From: DATNPH01 sp036703315 | GTDB taxonomy: Bacteria; Cyanobacteriota; Cyanobacteriia; Cyanobacteriales; Coleofasciculaceae | DNA length: 42,616 bases | Assembly: GCA_036703315.1 (NCBI GenBank) | Contig: DATNPH010000006.1 | Coordinates: forward strand, 1-42,616 | Direction of reading: 5' to 3' | Shown here: in pieces, positions 15,970 to 24,991 of the stretch | Layout: every line of letters starts with the position of its first letter | Position numbering within the stretch: position 1 is the first letter of the stretch | Notes under the pieces: generated by a model | The model's input: only the letters and a program-made list of their open reading frames with translations | What the model was told of the DNA's origin: nothing | Databases searched by the model: none | Position numbers and translations under genes: made by a program

Positions 15970-16569
15970 ATGGAAACTATAACCCTAAAAATTCCGCCCA
16001 ATGTTGCTCTAACAGATGAGCAATTTTATCATCTGAGCACTGCAAATGAAGAATGGCGCATGGAGCTAACCTCTACAGGAGAATTGATTATCATGCCTCC
16101 GACTGGTGGAGAAAGCGGGATTAGAAATTCAGACCTCAATCTACAAGTCGGTTTGTGGAATCGACAGACACGACTGGGATTTGTCTTTGACTCCTCCACC
16201 ATCTTTCAATTGCCCAATGGTGCTAAGCGATCGCCTGATGTATCTTGGGTAATTCGGGAACGATGGGAAGCCTTGTCTACCGAAGACAGGCGGCGATTTC
16301 CTCCCCTGTGTCCAGACTTTGTAATCGAACTACATTCTGAAACAGATAGCTTACCAAAACTGCAAAGCAAAATGCTCGATTATCTCGCCAATGGTCTTCG
16401 CCTTGGTTGGTTGATTGACCCTCAAACTCCCCATGTGGAAATTTACCGCCTCAATCAGGATGTAGAAACCCTTAATTTTTCGGCTGAACAAACCTCACTA
16501 ACTTTGTCAGGGGAATCTGTACTACCCGGATTTCTCCTTGATCTGGCTCCTATCTTCAATCTTGATTGA
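15970..16569 (+). CDS. Uma2-family (DUF820) putative restriction endonuclease
   Basis: 199 residues from the ATG at 15970. Uma2 proteins are highly multiplied in cyanobacteria and share the PD-(D/E)XK nuclease fold. Visible elements: MELTSTGELIIMPPTGGESG near the N-terminus, FQLPNGAKRSPDVSWVIRERW carrying the conserved PDV aspartate, then FVIELHSETDSLPKLQSKM with the E-x-H/S motif, and LGWLIDPQTPHVEIYR. The catalytic residues therefore appear intact. Its biological role is not established; association with mobile DNA or toxin-antitoxin functions is often suggested. A degenerate paralogue lies at 39778-40456. Confidence 0.93.
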   Translation: METITLKIPPNVALTDEQFYHLSTANEEWRMELTSTGELIIMPPTGGESGIRNSDLNLQVGLWNRQTRLGFVFDSSTIFQLPNGAKRSPDVSWVIRERWEALSTEDRRRFPPLCPDFVIELHSETDSLPKLQSKMLDYLANGLRLGWLIDPQTPHVEIYRLNQDVETLNFSAEQTSLTLSGESVLPGFLLDLAPIFNLD

Positions 16570-16650
16570 AGCACAATACTAGTAGTAAGCACCTCCGCTA
16601 CCCTTTCTCGCCCTGTCTAAAATAGAGGTATCCGAGTTCAACTCAACAAT

Positions 16651-17517
16651 ATGGGCTCTCTTGTTAGCGCGATTTTAGGTTTAGCCTTCATTTTGGGCGT
16701 TGCTGGTCTCAAAGTTGATCGGGAATACGAGCGAGGAGTCATCTTTCGGCTAGGGCGGTTAAAAGGTGTCAAAGGACCAGGGATGTACTGGATTATGCCC
16801 TTGGTAGACCAAAAAAACCAAGTTGATGTCCGAACTAAAACAGTCAATATTGAGCCGCAAGAAACGATTACAGCCGATAGTGTCACCATTAAAGTCAACG
16901 CGGTTCTCTACTACCGCCTGATTGACCCCTCCAAGGCAATCAATAAGGTTGAAAACTACAATTTGGCAGTCTATCAAACTGCCCTCACTACCTTACGCAA
17001 CGTCGTTGGGCAAAATATCCTCGATGACGTTCTACAAAACCGTGACAAGATTAATGTCAAAGTCCAAGAAATTGTCGATGAAATTACTGAACCTTGGGGC
17101 ATCGTGATCGAACGGGTAGAGATGAAGGATGTAGAAATTCCTAGCAGTATGCAACGAGCAATGGCGAAGGAAGCAGAAGCTATCCGGGAAAAACGTGCCC
17201 GTATCATCAAAGCCGCAGCAGAACAGGAAGCCTCGATTAAGTTATCAGAAGCCTCACGATTGATTGTGGATAATCCAGTCGCTTTAGAATTGCGGCGCTT
17301 GCAAATGCTCACAGAAATTGGTGCGGAAAATAACACCACCACACTGATTATGCTTCCCTCGGATTTCACTAACTTAGCCAGACAATGGACAGATGTGCTT
17401 GCCAATAACAACAAGGTACAAGTGCAGCCTATGCCACAAAATGGTGTTGTTAATGTTGACCCAGTTCGAGATGAGGTTCCATTAAACTTCCCATCACCCC
17501 CAAAGCAAGAGATTTAA
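16651..17517 (+). CDS. Slipin (stomatin-like SPFH/Band 7 protein)
   Basis: 288 residues, ATG start. A short N-terminal hydrophobic segment (about 4-21) precedes a classical slipin core: DREYERGVIFRLGRLKGVKGPG, DVRTKTVNIEPQETITADSV, VKVNAVLYYRLIDPSKA-like strands, then TLRNVVGQNILDDVLQNRDKI and the helical AMAKEAEAIREKRARIIKAAAEQEAS. It should form membrane-bound oligomers in plasma or thylakoid membrane. The C-terminal ~30 residues are Pro-rich and variable. Slipins are often paired with an NfeD-type protease gene; none is seen. It is closer to eukaryotic stomatin than the SPFH protein at 2598, so the two are not recent duplicates. Confidence 0.95.
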   Translation: MGSLVSAILGLAFILGVAGLKVDREYERGVIFRLGRLKGVKGPGMYWIMPLVDQKNQVDVRTKTVNIEPQETITADSVTIKVNAVLYYRLIDPSKAINKVENYNLAVYQTALTTLRNVVGQNILDDVLQNRDKINVKVQEIVDEITEPWGIVIERVEMKDVEIPSSMQRAMAKEAEAIREKRARIIKAAAEQEASIKLSEASRLIVDNPVALELRRLQMLTEIGAENNTTTLIMLPSDFTNLARQWTDVLANNNKVQVQPMPQNGVVNVDPVRDEVPLNFPSPPKQEI

Positions 17518-17870
17518 ACGGGTGAATAGCTGTGTTCTTTCTAGTCTTCCAATAACGACTTAACAACAAGCGATCGCTTTTTTTGGGATTTGCAGCGATT
17601 CTCAACTGAATACAACAAACTCGGTTGTAAGGGCACGATAATATCGTGCCCTCCCGTGTAATGCTTGAACCGACAACTGCTATAGATAAACGCGATCGCC
17701 TCATACCATTTCATTGGCTTGCGACACATTGACCCCCCAGCCCCCCGAATTCAAGGGGGGAGCAAGAAATTCATCTATAGCAAGCATTTAGTGAATTGGT
17801 ATCAGCTACCATCCCGTCTCCAGAACTATGTCTAGAACTAATGGTACTTTCGTCGTGATTGCCAAAATGG
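17518..17870. other. Intergenic region with palindromes after the slipin gene
   Basis: About 350 bases between convergent genes. It holds the palindrome at 17630-17652 and a C6/G6 palindrome at 17741-17760 (CCCCCC-GAATTCAA-GGGGGG), both of the repeat type common in cyanobacterial spacers. No gene is visible. Confidence 0.45.
17630..17652. repeat. Palindromic repeat, copy 2
   Basis: AGGGCACGATA (17630-17640), one central A, TATCGTGCCCT (17642-17652): an 11-base perfect inverted repeat sharing its core with the element at 15857-15884. Confidence 0.75.
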
Positions 17871-19847
17871 CTATCTGGGCACATCGTTATTAGTTTTCGA
17901 TGCAGTAGCCGTTGATTCGCGATTTTCATTTTCTGAGGATGCTGTGGCATCGTTATTAGTTTTCGATGCAGTAGTCGTTGATTCACGATTTTCATTTTCA
18001 ATATTGGCAACTTCCTCAGCAGGAATTTGGCGCAGACCTACTAACCCAGGGAAGCACCGACTAGATGGCCCAACTAGCTTATAAGCTGTTTGGTCTGAGT
18101 TATTCGAGGCAGTATCATCATCGCGACGCTGCTCTCGGTTATTGCGATTAGCGCTATCATCATCGCGACGCTGCTCCCGGTTATTGCGATTAGAGCTATT
18201 ATCATCGCGACGCTGTTCCCGGTTATTGCGATTAGAGCTATCATCATCGCGACGCTGTTCCCGGTTATTGCGCTCAGTGGTGATATTAGAACTACCCCCC
18301 TCGCGAGTGACGACATAGTAGCGATCGCCTTTACGTTCTATCAGGCGTACTCGATTCCGAACGCGACTGACGCTGTTACCGTTACCAGCTGTCAGAATTT
18401 GGTATTGAACGCGAGCCGTACTGGAATTGGTAATTGATGCAAGGCTGAAGACGTTGAGGTTGAGTGGATTAGCATTTACAACCGTGGTGTTGATATTAAC
18501 GTTGCTAGTGCTAGTAGTCGTGCTAGTAGTCGTGCTAGTAGTATTGCTCTGGGTGTTGATGATTATGGGGCTACCTACTTTAACATTAGTACTGCCAACT
18601 ACTAGGGTGCTGTTGTCAACTAGTGCCCTGCCGCAGACATTACACATAGAGGTCGTTCTGCTAGAACCTCCATTGCCATTGCCATTGCCATTGCCATTGC
18701 CATTGCCATTGCCATTGAAAACCTTGTATGTGTAGTTCGTAAATTGTGTATCGCGGTTGAATTGTCTTGCTCCAGCAACAGCATAGAAGTTGACATCACC
18801 TTCACTGCTGCCTTCTAGCTTGTTTTTACCCTGCTCAAATGAGAACTTTGTGTCTTTTCTAGAAGTGCCACTAAAGCCAACAGAATTGTTAGCGAACAGG
18901 GTACCGAAGCCATTGCTTTCGCCTTCAATTTTGTACTTGTCTATAAGCCGACTTTCATCTAACCGATCCTTTTCCTTTAGGTTGAAAGGTCCACCGATTT
19001 TGATATCTACAGCACCGAAATCGCCTTCAAGTTTGAATTGGTCTGTACTGGACGTGTCAGCGGTTTGAATCTGGAATTTCTTGTTAACTTCACTAACAAA
19101 CCTGAGCGTGCCAGTATCGTTTTTGTTTATGTCGAAGTTAGTACCCCGCTGGGGTGTAACGTTTTCACCTTCAAACGTGAATTTGACAAGTCGTGTTAGA
19201 GCAGCAGGTGGTACATCTTTTGTGCTAACGGAATCACGGAGCAATAAGTTAGATGGCAAATCAATCACACCATTATTCAGGTCAGCTCTGAAATCACCTA
19301 GTTTCAAGTTTCCACGAGTCGTTTCAAAGCTAGATCCAGAAGCTAGAGTAGCATTTACCTCTGGCAAGAAAACTAGCGGAGCATCACCGGCTTGCTTAGG
19401 GCTAATCAACGTTCCGTTAATCACGCCTAAGTTAGAGTTAAAGCTAGTTAGGGTAAAGTTCAGGGCTGTTTCCCGATTTGAGAAAGGGACAGGAGTACCA
19501 CCGCTAGCCGGAAAGGCTATGCCTGATAAAAGGCCTTGTAGTACACCCTTATCACCCGCATTCGGTTCGTTATCCGATCCAGCCTTAAAAGTGGCAGCAG
19601 TAGGTCTGAAGATAGCAGTGCTGGTGTTTCCATTACGGGTTTCTAGGCGGAGTTTCGTGATGCTAACATCAAACAGCTCTACACCTGTCTTGTCTCCTCG
19701 TCCTGGCGTTGGGACAAAAAAAGCCGCCTGACCAGCGGTGTTTCCGCCTGTAACCTGTATTTGGGCACGAACAGCAGGAGCTAAAGCCATAGCGAAGCTT
19801 CCCGCCAGACCTAAGCAAACAGCGTAGCGAGTTGATTTGGCACTCAT
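17871..19847 (-). CDS. Exported repeat-rich protein of unknown function, 658 aa
   Basis: ATG start with GGAG seven bases upstream. A signal peptide is clear (about 1-28, ending APAVRA-Q), so it is periplasmic, outer-membrane or extracellular. Residues about 30-380 are beta-rich with no recognised motif. A (Asn-Gly)8 tract near 385-400 is followed by SMCNVCGRAL, a CxxC pair, then a Thr/Ser-rich stretch, a beta region, four tandem 14-residue copies around NNREQRRDDDSSNR, and two imperfect 22-residue copies around ENENRESTTTASKTNND. Highly charged C-terminal repeats suggest an unfolded stalk or polyelectrolyte tail. It lies downstream of the porin gene in the same orientation, separated by about 430 bases. 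I cannot name a function. Confidence 0.85.
   Translation of the reverse strand: MSAKSTRYAVCLGLAGSFAMALAPAVRAQIQVTGGNTAGQAAFFVPTPGRGDKTGVELFDVSITKLRLETRNGNTSTAIFRPTAATFKAGSDNEPNAGDKGVLQGLLSGIAFPASGGTPVPFSNRETALNFTLTSFNSNLGVINGTLISPKQAGDAPLVFLPEVNATLASGSSFETTRGNLKLGDFRADLNNGVIDLPSNLLLRDSVSTKDVPPAALTRLVKFTFEGENVTPQRGTNFDINKNDTGTLRFVSEVNKKFQIQTADTSSTDQFKLEGDFGAVDIKIGGPFNLKEKDRLDESRLIDKYKIEGESNGFGTLFANNSVGFSGTSRKDTKFSFEQGKNKLEGSSEGDVNFYAVAGARQFNRDTQFTNYTYKVFNGNGNGNGNGNGNGNGGSSRTTSMCNVCGRALVDNSTLVVGSTNVKVGSPIIINTQSNTTSTTTSTTTSTSNVNINTTVVNANPLNLNVFSLASITNSSTARVQYQILTAGNGNSVSRVRNRVRLIERKGDRYYVVTREGGSSNITTERNNREQRRDDDSSNRNNREQRRDDNSSNRNNREQRRDDDSANRNNREQRRDDDTASNNSDQTAYKLVGPSSRCFPGLVGLRQIPAEEVANIENENRESTTTASKTNNDATASSENENRESTATASKTNNDVPR
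17880..18003 (-). repeat. Two imperfect 66-bp repeats at the 3' end of the exported-protein gene
   Basis: Two near-identical stretches around ATTAGTTTTCGATGCAGTAG, one starting near 17889 and the other near 17955. They encode the 22-residue unit ENENRESTTTASKTNND... at the C-terminus. The second protein copy is cut short by the stop codon. Confidence 0.8.
18102..18269 (-). repeat. Four tandem 42-bp repeats
   Basis: Exactly 168 bases encode four copies of a 14-residue unit NNREQRRDDDSSNR with small substitutions (D to N, S to A, last copy diverged). Near-identical DNA copies point to recent expansion and probable length variation. Confidence 0.9.
18670..18717. repeat. Hexanucleotide microsatellite (CCATTG)8
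   Basis: Eight perfect copies of CCATTG, coding for (Asn-Gly)8 on the minus strand. Because the unit is six bases, slippage keeps the reading frame and changes only the length of the linker. Confidence 0.95.
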
Positions 19848-20278
19848 GCTAAGACTCCATCTGTAAATTAATGAACTAGGAAGACAACTAAATCAACTGG
19901 AAACTTAAGAGGCAACACTACTTTTTTTCCTAAATCTATCCCGATCACGTTTAGGTCGAGACGTATTATGAAAAGTCAATAGTAGATGACGGTCAAGTAC
20001 TGTTAGCTCTATAGGACGGTCGCGCCTAAATAACACAAACCTACCTGAGTTACTTTTAGCTATTGGAGCAGGAGACGCTGCCATCCGACTGGAAGTTCCT
20101 GATTAAAGCAACATTTTTGTGAATTGGTTCAATTGCAGATAAGGCGTGCGGTCTAATTCCTGAGCTTGAGGTTGACCAAATGAGTTGCGATTGGAAAAAA
20201 CTAATTTGGTCAACTCTTGAATGTTAGGTACGCCTATGGCAAATTTTTCCTTGAGAGAAATAGTATTGCCGCAAAATT
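19848..20278. other. Intergenic region between porin and exported-protein genes
   Basis: About 430 bases with no gene. It contains an 11-base perfect inverted repeat (20171-20181 and 20204-20214, GTTGACCAAAT/ATTTGGTCAAC, 22-base loop) just downstream of the porin stop, a possible transcript end, although no T-run follows on the minus strand. Confidence 0.45.
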
Positions 20279-22330
20279 TTAGAAGGTAAAGGTTGTGCGG
20301 AGAGCGCCAATCGTGATGGTGTCATTGTTATTGTTCTGATTGGGATTAAAAATTACGATTACCCCTGGTGTAACGCTGATATTATCTGTCACCCGGAAGC
20401 GATAGAATCCCTCTACATGGATTGTAGTTCCCGGTTGCTCGCCCGGCCCCGCCAAAAAATCACCTCTGTTTATGAAGCTAGGAATATTTCTGCCAGCTGG
20501 AAGGTCGCTGCTAATAATCTTGGGAGGCTGACCGACATAAATGCCTGCCAAATTACCTTCGCCAAGCAAGTCTGGGAAATTAAGGAATCCCATCCAGTTA
20601 ATCGTCTCTACATTTCCTGAGCCAGCTTTGAAGGCAGAAGTAGTATAACCAGCCCATCCACCAAGCGTAAAGCCTGGTGTGACTCGCCATTCTAAAGAGG
20701 CACCAATGGCATTGGTTTGAATTGGCGCTCTGGGGAAGCCTAAAGGATTAACAGTTTGTATGGCTAATAGGTCGTCTCCAACTCCTGTACCTAAGAAGCC
20801 TGAAGGAGAGTAGGAATTGAGGTACTGAAGGGAGAGGTCAATCTGATCTGTAGGTGACACAACCAACTGCACTCCAGCCGTCGTTGTCCCTTCTTTTCCG
20901 CCAAATAGACTGCCGTTGGCAGGATCTTCAGATCGGTTGGCTGTGTAAACGCCTTGCAAGCTTAAGCGTGTGCCGAGTTGCCAGTCAAAGCCAATACCAC
21001 CGCCATTTCCACCAATATTGATAATCGGGTTACGCTGGGCAAAGCGGGACAGTGGTCCTTGTCCCGCACTTTCCACCCGATTGACTCCCCGGAAAATGTT
21101 GACTGGGTTAACCCCTACTGGTCCCAAGATTACGGCAAACTTGCTACCAATCAGTTGACGATAGTTGAGGTCACTCAGTTCTAGGTTGTTATTGGTGCCC
21201 GTTTCATAGCCAAGCGATGTATATCTGTCCAAACGAATCGCCGTGTTATTGCCATTGCCGGCGGCAAGTCCAGTGAGCAAGAGGCTGCTAGGGCTAAATT
21301 GGGTGAATAGACTCAACTGCACATAGTCAATTAAGTTGATATTCGTGCCCTGGTCATCCAATCGGTTTGGAGGAAAGAAATCAAAGCTATTTTCGCTACG
21401 TCCCTGAACGCCAAAAACTGCCTGTCCATAAAGCTTGGTTGTGGTGGAAAACTGGTTGTTTTCCAGAGAGGCAGCGCGGCCTTCCAGTTTATCCACCCGT
21501 CCTGCCAAAGCGGTCAGTTCAGTTCTGAATTCATCAATGAGTCGTCTGAGAGCTTCTAAATCCTGTCTTCTAACAAAGTCAGTGGTGCTAGAGGCAATCA
21601 AACGCTCAATCTGCTGCATACAAGCATTCAAACCCGCCGCAAATTCATAACGGGACATTGCCTGATTGCCTCGGAAGCTGCGATCAGGATAACCTGCGAT
21701 ACAACCGTAGCGTTCCACAAGCGATCGCAGTGCCTCATAAGCCCAATCAGTCGGTCGCACGTCGGACAACTGGGTAACCGTTGTGACTTGATTCATTGCG
21801 TCATCCCCTTCTGTTGGCTCTAGTGATTCTGGAGCTGTTGTTGGGGACATCGACTCGCTAGCCTCTACCTCCGTTGGTACGGCTTGAGCCTCTAGATGCG
21901 GCTGTGCCGTCAAATCTTTTAGGTTCGTTTCATTAGATGCCTCTGTGCCAGCAGAGGGTTTCAAACCGGAGAGGGCAGTTTCAGACCGAGTTAGGGGATT
22001 AGTTGGTGTCGCTACCGCTAACACGCTAGTCTGCTTTGCTGTTGTCTTAACTGAAGTGTCTCCACCAACAGCAGGGATTATTGACTCGGTGCTGGGATTG
22101 GTTAGTACTGAGCCTGTTAGGTGGCTGGCGGCTGGTGCAACTTCTGCTTTCTCTGCTGTTGTTGGCAACGTAGATGCTGGTAATGCCTGAGTTGAAGATT
22201 CAACCTGTACAGTTGCTGTGCTGATAGCTGGTGCAGCTTGTGTGGGTGAGAAATTGGCAGCTAAGCAACTAAGGGTTGCAAAAATAAATGCTGAAGAGGC
22301 TGTCTTTTCTAAGTTTAGACAGAATTTCAC
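20279..22330 (-). CDS. SLH-domain outer-membrane porin (cyanobacterial OprB/iron-uptake porin type)
   Basis: 683 residues if started at the GTG at 22330, which has AGGAG ten bases upstream and gives a clean signal peptide (MKFCLNLEKTASSAFIFATLSCLAANF). A TTG at 22399 gives 706 residues but a poor leader. After a Thr/Ala/Pro-rich linker comes an SLH domain (VRPTDWAYEALRSLVERYGCIAGYPDRSF) for binding peptidoglycan, a short coiled coil (RRLIDEFRTELTALAGRVDKLEGRAASLE) and a beta-barrel of about 400 residues ending in the terminal aromatic TTFTF expected for outer-membrane insertion. Members form abundant channels for small solutes; some are linked to inorganic ion or iron uptake. The substrate here is unknown. 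Confidence 0.93.
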   Translation of the reverse strand: MKFCLNLEKTASSAFIFATLSCLAANFSPTQAAPAISTATVQVESSTQALPASTLPTTAEKAEVAPAASHLTGSVLTNPSTESIIPAVGGDTSVKTTAKQTSVLAVATPTNPLTRSETALSGLKPSAGTEASNETNLKDLTAQPHLEAQAVPTEVEASESMSPTTAPESLEPTEGDDAMNQVTTVTQLSDVRPTDWAYEALRSLVERYGCIAGYPDRSFRGNQAMSRYEFAAGLNACMQQIERLIASSTTDFVRRQDLEALRRLIDEFRTELTALAGRVDKLEGRAASLENNQFSTTTKLYGQAVFGVQGRSENSFDFFPPNRLDDQGTNINLIDYVQLSLFTQFSPSSLLLTGLAAGNGNNTAIRLDRYTSLGYETGTNNNLELSDLNYRQLIGSKFAVILGPVGVNPVNIFRGVNRVESAGQGPLSRFAQRNPIINIGGNGGGIGFDWQLGTRLSLQGVYTANRSEDPANGSLFGGKEGTTTAGVQLVVSPTDQIDLSLQYLNSYSPSGFLGTGVGDDLLAIQTVNPLGFPRAPIQTNAIGASLEWRVTPGFTLGGWAGYTTSAFKAGSGNVETINWMGFLNFPDLLGEGNLAGIYVGQPPKIISSDLPAGRNIPSFINRGDFLAGPGEQPGTTIHVEGFYRFRVTDNISVTPGVIVIFNPNQNNNNDTITIGALRTTFTF

Positions 22331-22826
22331 AATGCTATTACTCCTCGAAACACCACAGTCGCGTCTGAATTCTAGCCGAAATCTACTATTTAGCGTCAAG
22401 CTGGTTGTTATTCCTTACTCGGAGTTAAGTTCTCGCCAAAATGGGGATTAGGCGTCGGGAAACAAGGACAATCCAACATGAGCAAGTGGTCACAGCCCCT
22501 AAATAAATTTAGCGGAAAGCTGGGTTGGAGTTTCATAGCAATGCAGTACAGCCGAGGACTCACAGAGGTCAAAAAGTAAGCTAGGCGACAGCGCGAGTTG
22601 CATCAACTAAAGAAATATTTAGGCGTTGTTCTAAAGGCATCCCACTGGTCTGCCATTCGGTGGGATTTTCTTTTTTACGGGTAATATCAACTGCATAAGT
22701 GGCATTGGCTCAAGAAATATAGGTAGGTAGAACATCCTAACTGCGTGACAACCTTTCTGCGGTCACAAACACTAGGGTATGGCACAAATCAGCTATAGAT
22801 ACTGAAAAGTAAGAGTAATTCTCAGG
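22331..22826. other. Upstream region of the porin gene with an orphan terminator
   Basis: About 500 bases. The minus-strand side must carry the porin promoter. On the plus strand a 33-codon ORF (22478-22579) is followed by a terminator hairpin at 22639-22676, suggesting a short transcript. No larger gene is present. Confidence 0.4.
22639..22676 (+). terminator. Orphan rho-independent terminator-like hairpin
   Basis: ATCCCAC (22639-22645) pairs with GTGGGAT (22660-22666) and is followed by a T-rich run (TTTC then six T). No annotated gene ends upstream on this strand, so it may close a small RNA or a short peptide gene starting near 22478. Confidence 0.6.
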
Positions 22827-22976
22827 ATGCCGACTACTATGAAATTAAATGTTTTGGCAATTGCAATGTTGTTATCCACTATAGATTTCGCCGTCACTTG
22901 TTTCCCAGCTTTATCTAGAACTAATCTTAAAGATAAAGAGCAAATCGAGCAAAATGAACCGGATTTTTACCGTTAA
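22827..22976 (+). CDS. Possible small secreted peptide, 49 aa
   Basis: A 49-codon ORF; starting at its second ATG (22839) gives 45 residues. The N-terminus MKLNVLAIAMLLSTIDFAVTCFPA reads as a signal peptide or membrane anchor, followed by a short polar tail rich in Lys, Glu, Asp and Asn ending PDFYR. The hydrophobic-then-charged pattern is that of a genuine small exported protein, and no other gene competes for the locus. Support is only compositional: the Shine-Dalgarno is weak (AGG) and no family is recognised. Confidence 0.4.
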   Translation: MPTTMKLNVLAIAMLLSTIDFAVTCFPALSRTNLKDKEQIEQNEPDFYR

Positions 22977-23107
22977 TAAGACTTTGGTCTATGAATGTCA
23001 CATACCGATAAATGCTAATTACTAATAGTTGATTGTTAATTATTTTTTGCCTATATTAGGCACCTTCAACTGACACAAGACGCTCTTACGTCGAAGAAAG
23101 CTTCGCT

Positions 23108-23135
23108 ATTGGTAATTGGTAATTGGTAATTGGTA
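23108..23135. repeat. Heptanucleotide tandem repeat (ATTGGTA)4
   Basis: Four perfect copies of a 7-base unit, resembling the short tandemly repeated repetitive (STRR) sequences of filamentous cyanobacteria. Located in the spacer downstream of the pentapeptide-repeat gene, next to stretches of CCCTATTCCC-type low complexity. Confidence 0.9.
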
Positions 23136-23248
23136 ATACATAGATTATGTAGAATACTCTTCCTATTCCCTATCCCCTATTCCCCAAAACAAGTAGTGTG
23201 ACGCTTCAAGGTGCGGAATGTAGTTTTTTGACTTCCAAGGGAGCGGCA

Positions 23249-24991
23249 TTAGGGGTGCGGAGCTTCAGATAAGATAAGAGCGATCGCTAAACGTACTGCC
23301 TGCCCCACTATTGAAAAACGAGCGGCTTCCGGAGCCGTTTCTTCCCAATTCAGCAGCTGCTTCTGGAATATTTGGTCATTGTTGGCTCGCTTCCTAGCGG
23401 CTTGAACAATAACCCTTTTTTGGATTTCTTCTGTTGAAATGTTCTGTTGCTTCAAAAACTCCACCAGGCGCTGTACGCTATCTACACACTGCTCCGGTGC
23501 TCCTGCCATAATAATCCGTTGAATCTGAGTGACCACCTCTTGATACATCCGGCGACGGTGATCCACAGCAGGCGCGGCAGGGGATGCCTCTAAGAGCGGT
23601 TGGGTAAGAAGTTCTATCTTCAAATGTGGATTCTGCCTGATGTCTAACAAACCCAAGATAGCTTGACGTTGAGCTACGAGACGCCCAAACATTTCTGGGT
23701 AGAGTTCGAAGATGCGTTGACTTAAAACTTTTGTATTGACCAATCGGCTAGTTGACAACCGCAGTAGATATTGTCCATCTGCTGTTTCATAAGATTTGAT
23801 TGCCAGCTGTAGGTTAATACACTCCAGTTCCACCTGAGTCAGGGTAAACAGTAGCACCTCCCAGTTGGGAGCCTCCCTAAACCGAACTTCCAGTGCTAAG
23901 CTGTCTTCGGGTTTTGCACGACCTAGTTCCCCAGGTTGCAAATCACCAACGACAGGATAGCGATCGCCAGGGCTTTTTGTTGCATAGTTAAACTGGGTAA
24001 AGACGTAGCGACAGTTAACCTCAGACAAATCAACATCCTCAAGGTGCCAACCGTAGATGCAGCAGCCCGTTAGTTCTGCCCGATCAAGCTTGGTACGAAT
24101 TAAACGACTCTCCAGGAGATACGCATTACTCAAATTTGCCTCACTTAAGATAGCATCCCTCAGATAAGCACCACTTAAGTCTGCCCGCCGTAAATCTGCC
24201 CCACGTAGATTGGCTTCAGTGAGGTTCGTATGTAGCAAATAGACATCTTGAAGAATGGCTCGCAGTAAATCAGCTTTTTGCAAACTAGCTTTGAGTAAAT
24301 AAGCGCCGATGAGATTTGCCCGGCTCAAGTCCGCACTGGTCAAATTGGCTTCGCTCAGATCAGCCCCAACAAGAATCGCCCGATGCAAGTTAGCATGACT
24401 GAGATTTGATGCTCGCAGGTAGACAGCCTCAAGGTTAGCTTCCGCCAAGTTAGCGCTTACTAAAATGGCATCTCGTAAGTTGGCTCGTTCTAAATAGGCT
24501 TCTCGTAGATCCGCACCCGTAAGGTTAGCACCAATAAGGCTAGCCCAACTCAGATTAGCCTCTATCAACTCTGAGCCGATTAACAAAGCATTGTTGAGTT
24601 TCGCGTGTTTAAGATTAATCTGATTGAGCTGCGCTCTTTGAAGATCTGCCCCACTCAAGTCCGCATCACTAAAATCTGCCCAATGTAAGTCTGCCTCTGG
24701 GAGAGTTGCTAAACGCAGATCCACTTTAGTGAGCTTTGCTCGACTCATAGTGGCTTGGGAAAGGTTGGCATTGTGTAGTCTAGCGCTGTGTAGATTAGCC
24801 TGATTCAGACAGGCTCCTGTGAATTTAGCGTGGTCTAGACAAGCCCAACTCAGGTCTGCGCCAGTCAGGTTGGCACCACTCAAGTTAATGTCCCGGAGAT
24901 TCGTCCCCGTCAGACTTGCCCCACTCAAGTCAACATGGGAAAAATCACGTTCTCCTTGTCGATATCGGTCGAGAAAGTTTTGTATTTGCAT
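23249..24991 (-). CDS. Pentapeptide-repeat protein with a non-repeat C-terminal domain
   Basis: 580 residues, ATG start. From about residue 17 to 320 it is built almost entirely of A(D/N)LXX pentapeptides (for example LSGANLTGADLSWA), which fold into a right-handed quadrilateral beta-helix. After this comes about 250 residues of ordinary sequence: a short beta segment ending in CRYVFTQFNYATKSPGDRYPVVG, then a helical C-terminus (RRRMYQEVVTQIQRIIMAGAPEQCVDSVQRLVEFLKQQN). Some pentapeptide proteins mimic DNA and inhibit gyrase; many in cyanobacteria have no known role. There is no signal peptide, so it is probably cytoplasmic. The function is unknown; the C-terminal domain may bring partner specificity. 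Confidence 0.93.
   Translation of the reverse strand: MQIQNFLDRYRQGERDFSHVDLSGASLTGTNLRDINLSGANLTGADLSWACLDHAKFTGACLNQANLHSARLHNANLSQATMSRAKLTKVDLRLATLPEADLHWADFSDADLSGADLQRAQLNQINLKHAKLNNALLIGSELIEANLSWASLIGANLTGADLREAYLERANLRDAILVSANLAEANLEAVYLRASNLSHANLHRAILVGADLSEANLTSADLSRANLIGAYLLKASLQKADLLRAILQDVYLLHTNLTEANLRGADLRRADLSGAYLRDAILSEANLSNAYLLESRLIRTKLDRAELTGCCIYGWHLEDVDLSEVNCRYVFTQFNYATKSPGDRYPVVGDLQPGELGRAKPEDSLALEVRFREAPNWEVLLFTLTQVELECINLQLAIKSYETADGQYLLRLSTSRLVNTKVLSQRIFELYPEMFGRLVAQRQAILGLLDIRQNPHLKIELLTQPLLEASPAAPAVDHRRRMYQEVVTQIQRIIMAGAPEQCVDSVQRLVEFLKQQNISTEEIQKRVIVQAARKRANNDQIFQKQLLNWEETAPEAARFSIVGQAVRLAIALILSEAPHP

Noticed and set aside
19081..19731. 216-codon plus-strand frame
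   Set aside because: Antisense shadow of the exported repeat protein, which has a clear signal peptide and Shine-Dalgarno.
23108..23135. Short tandem repeats considered as a CRISPR array
   Set aside because: Seven-base units without spacers; no 24-40 base direct repeats with unique spacers occur anywhere in the window.
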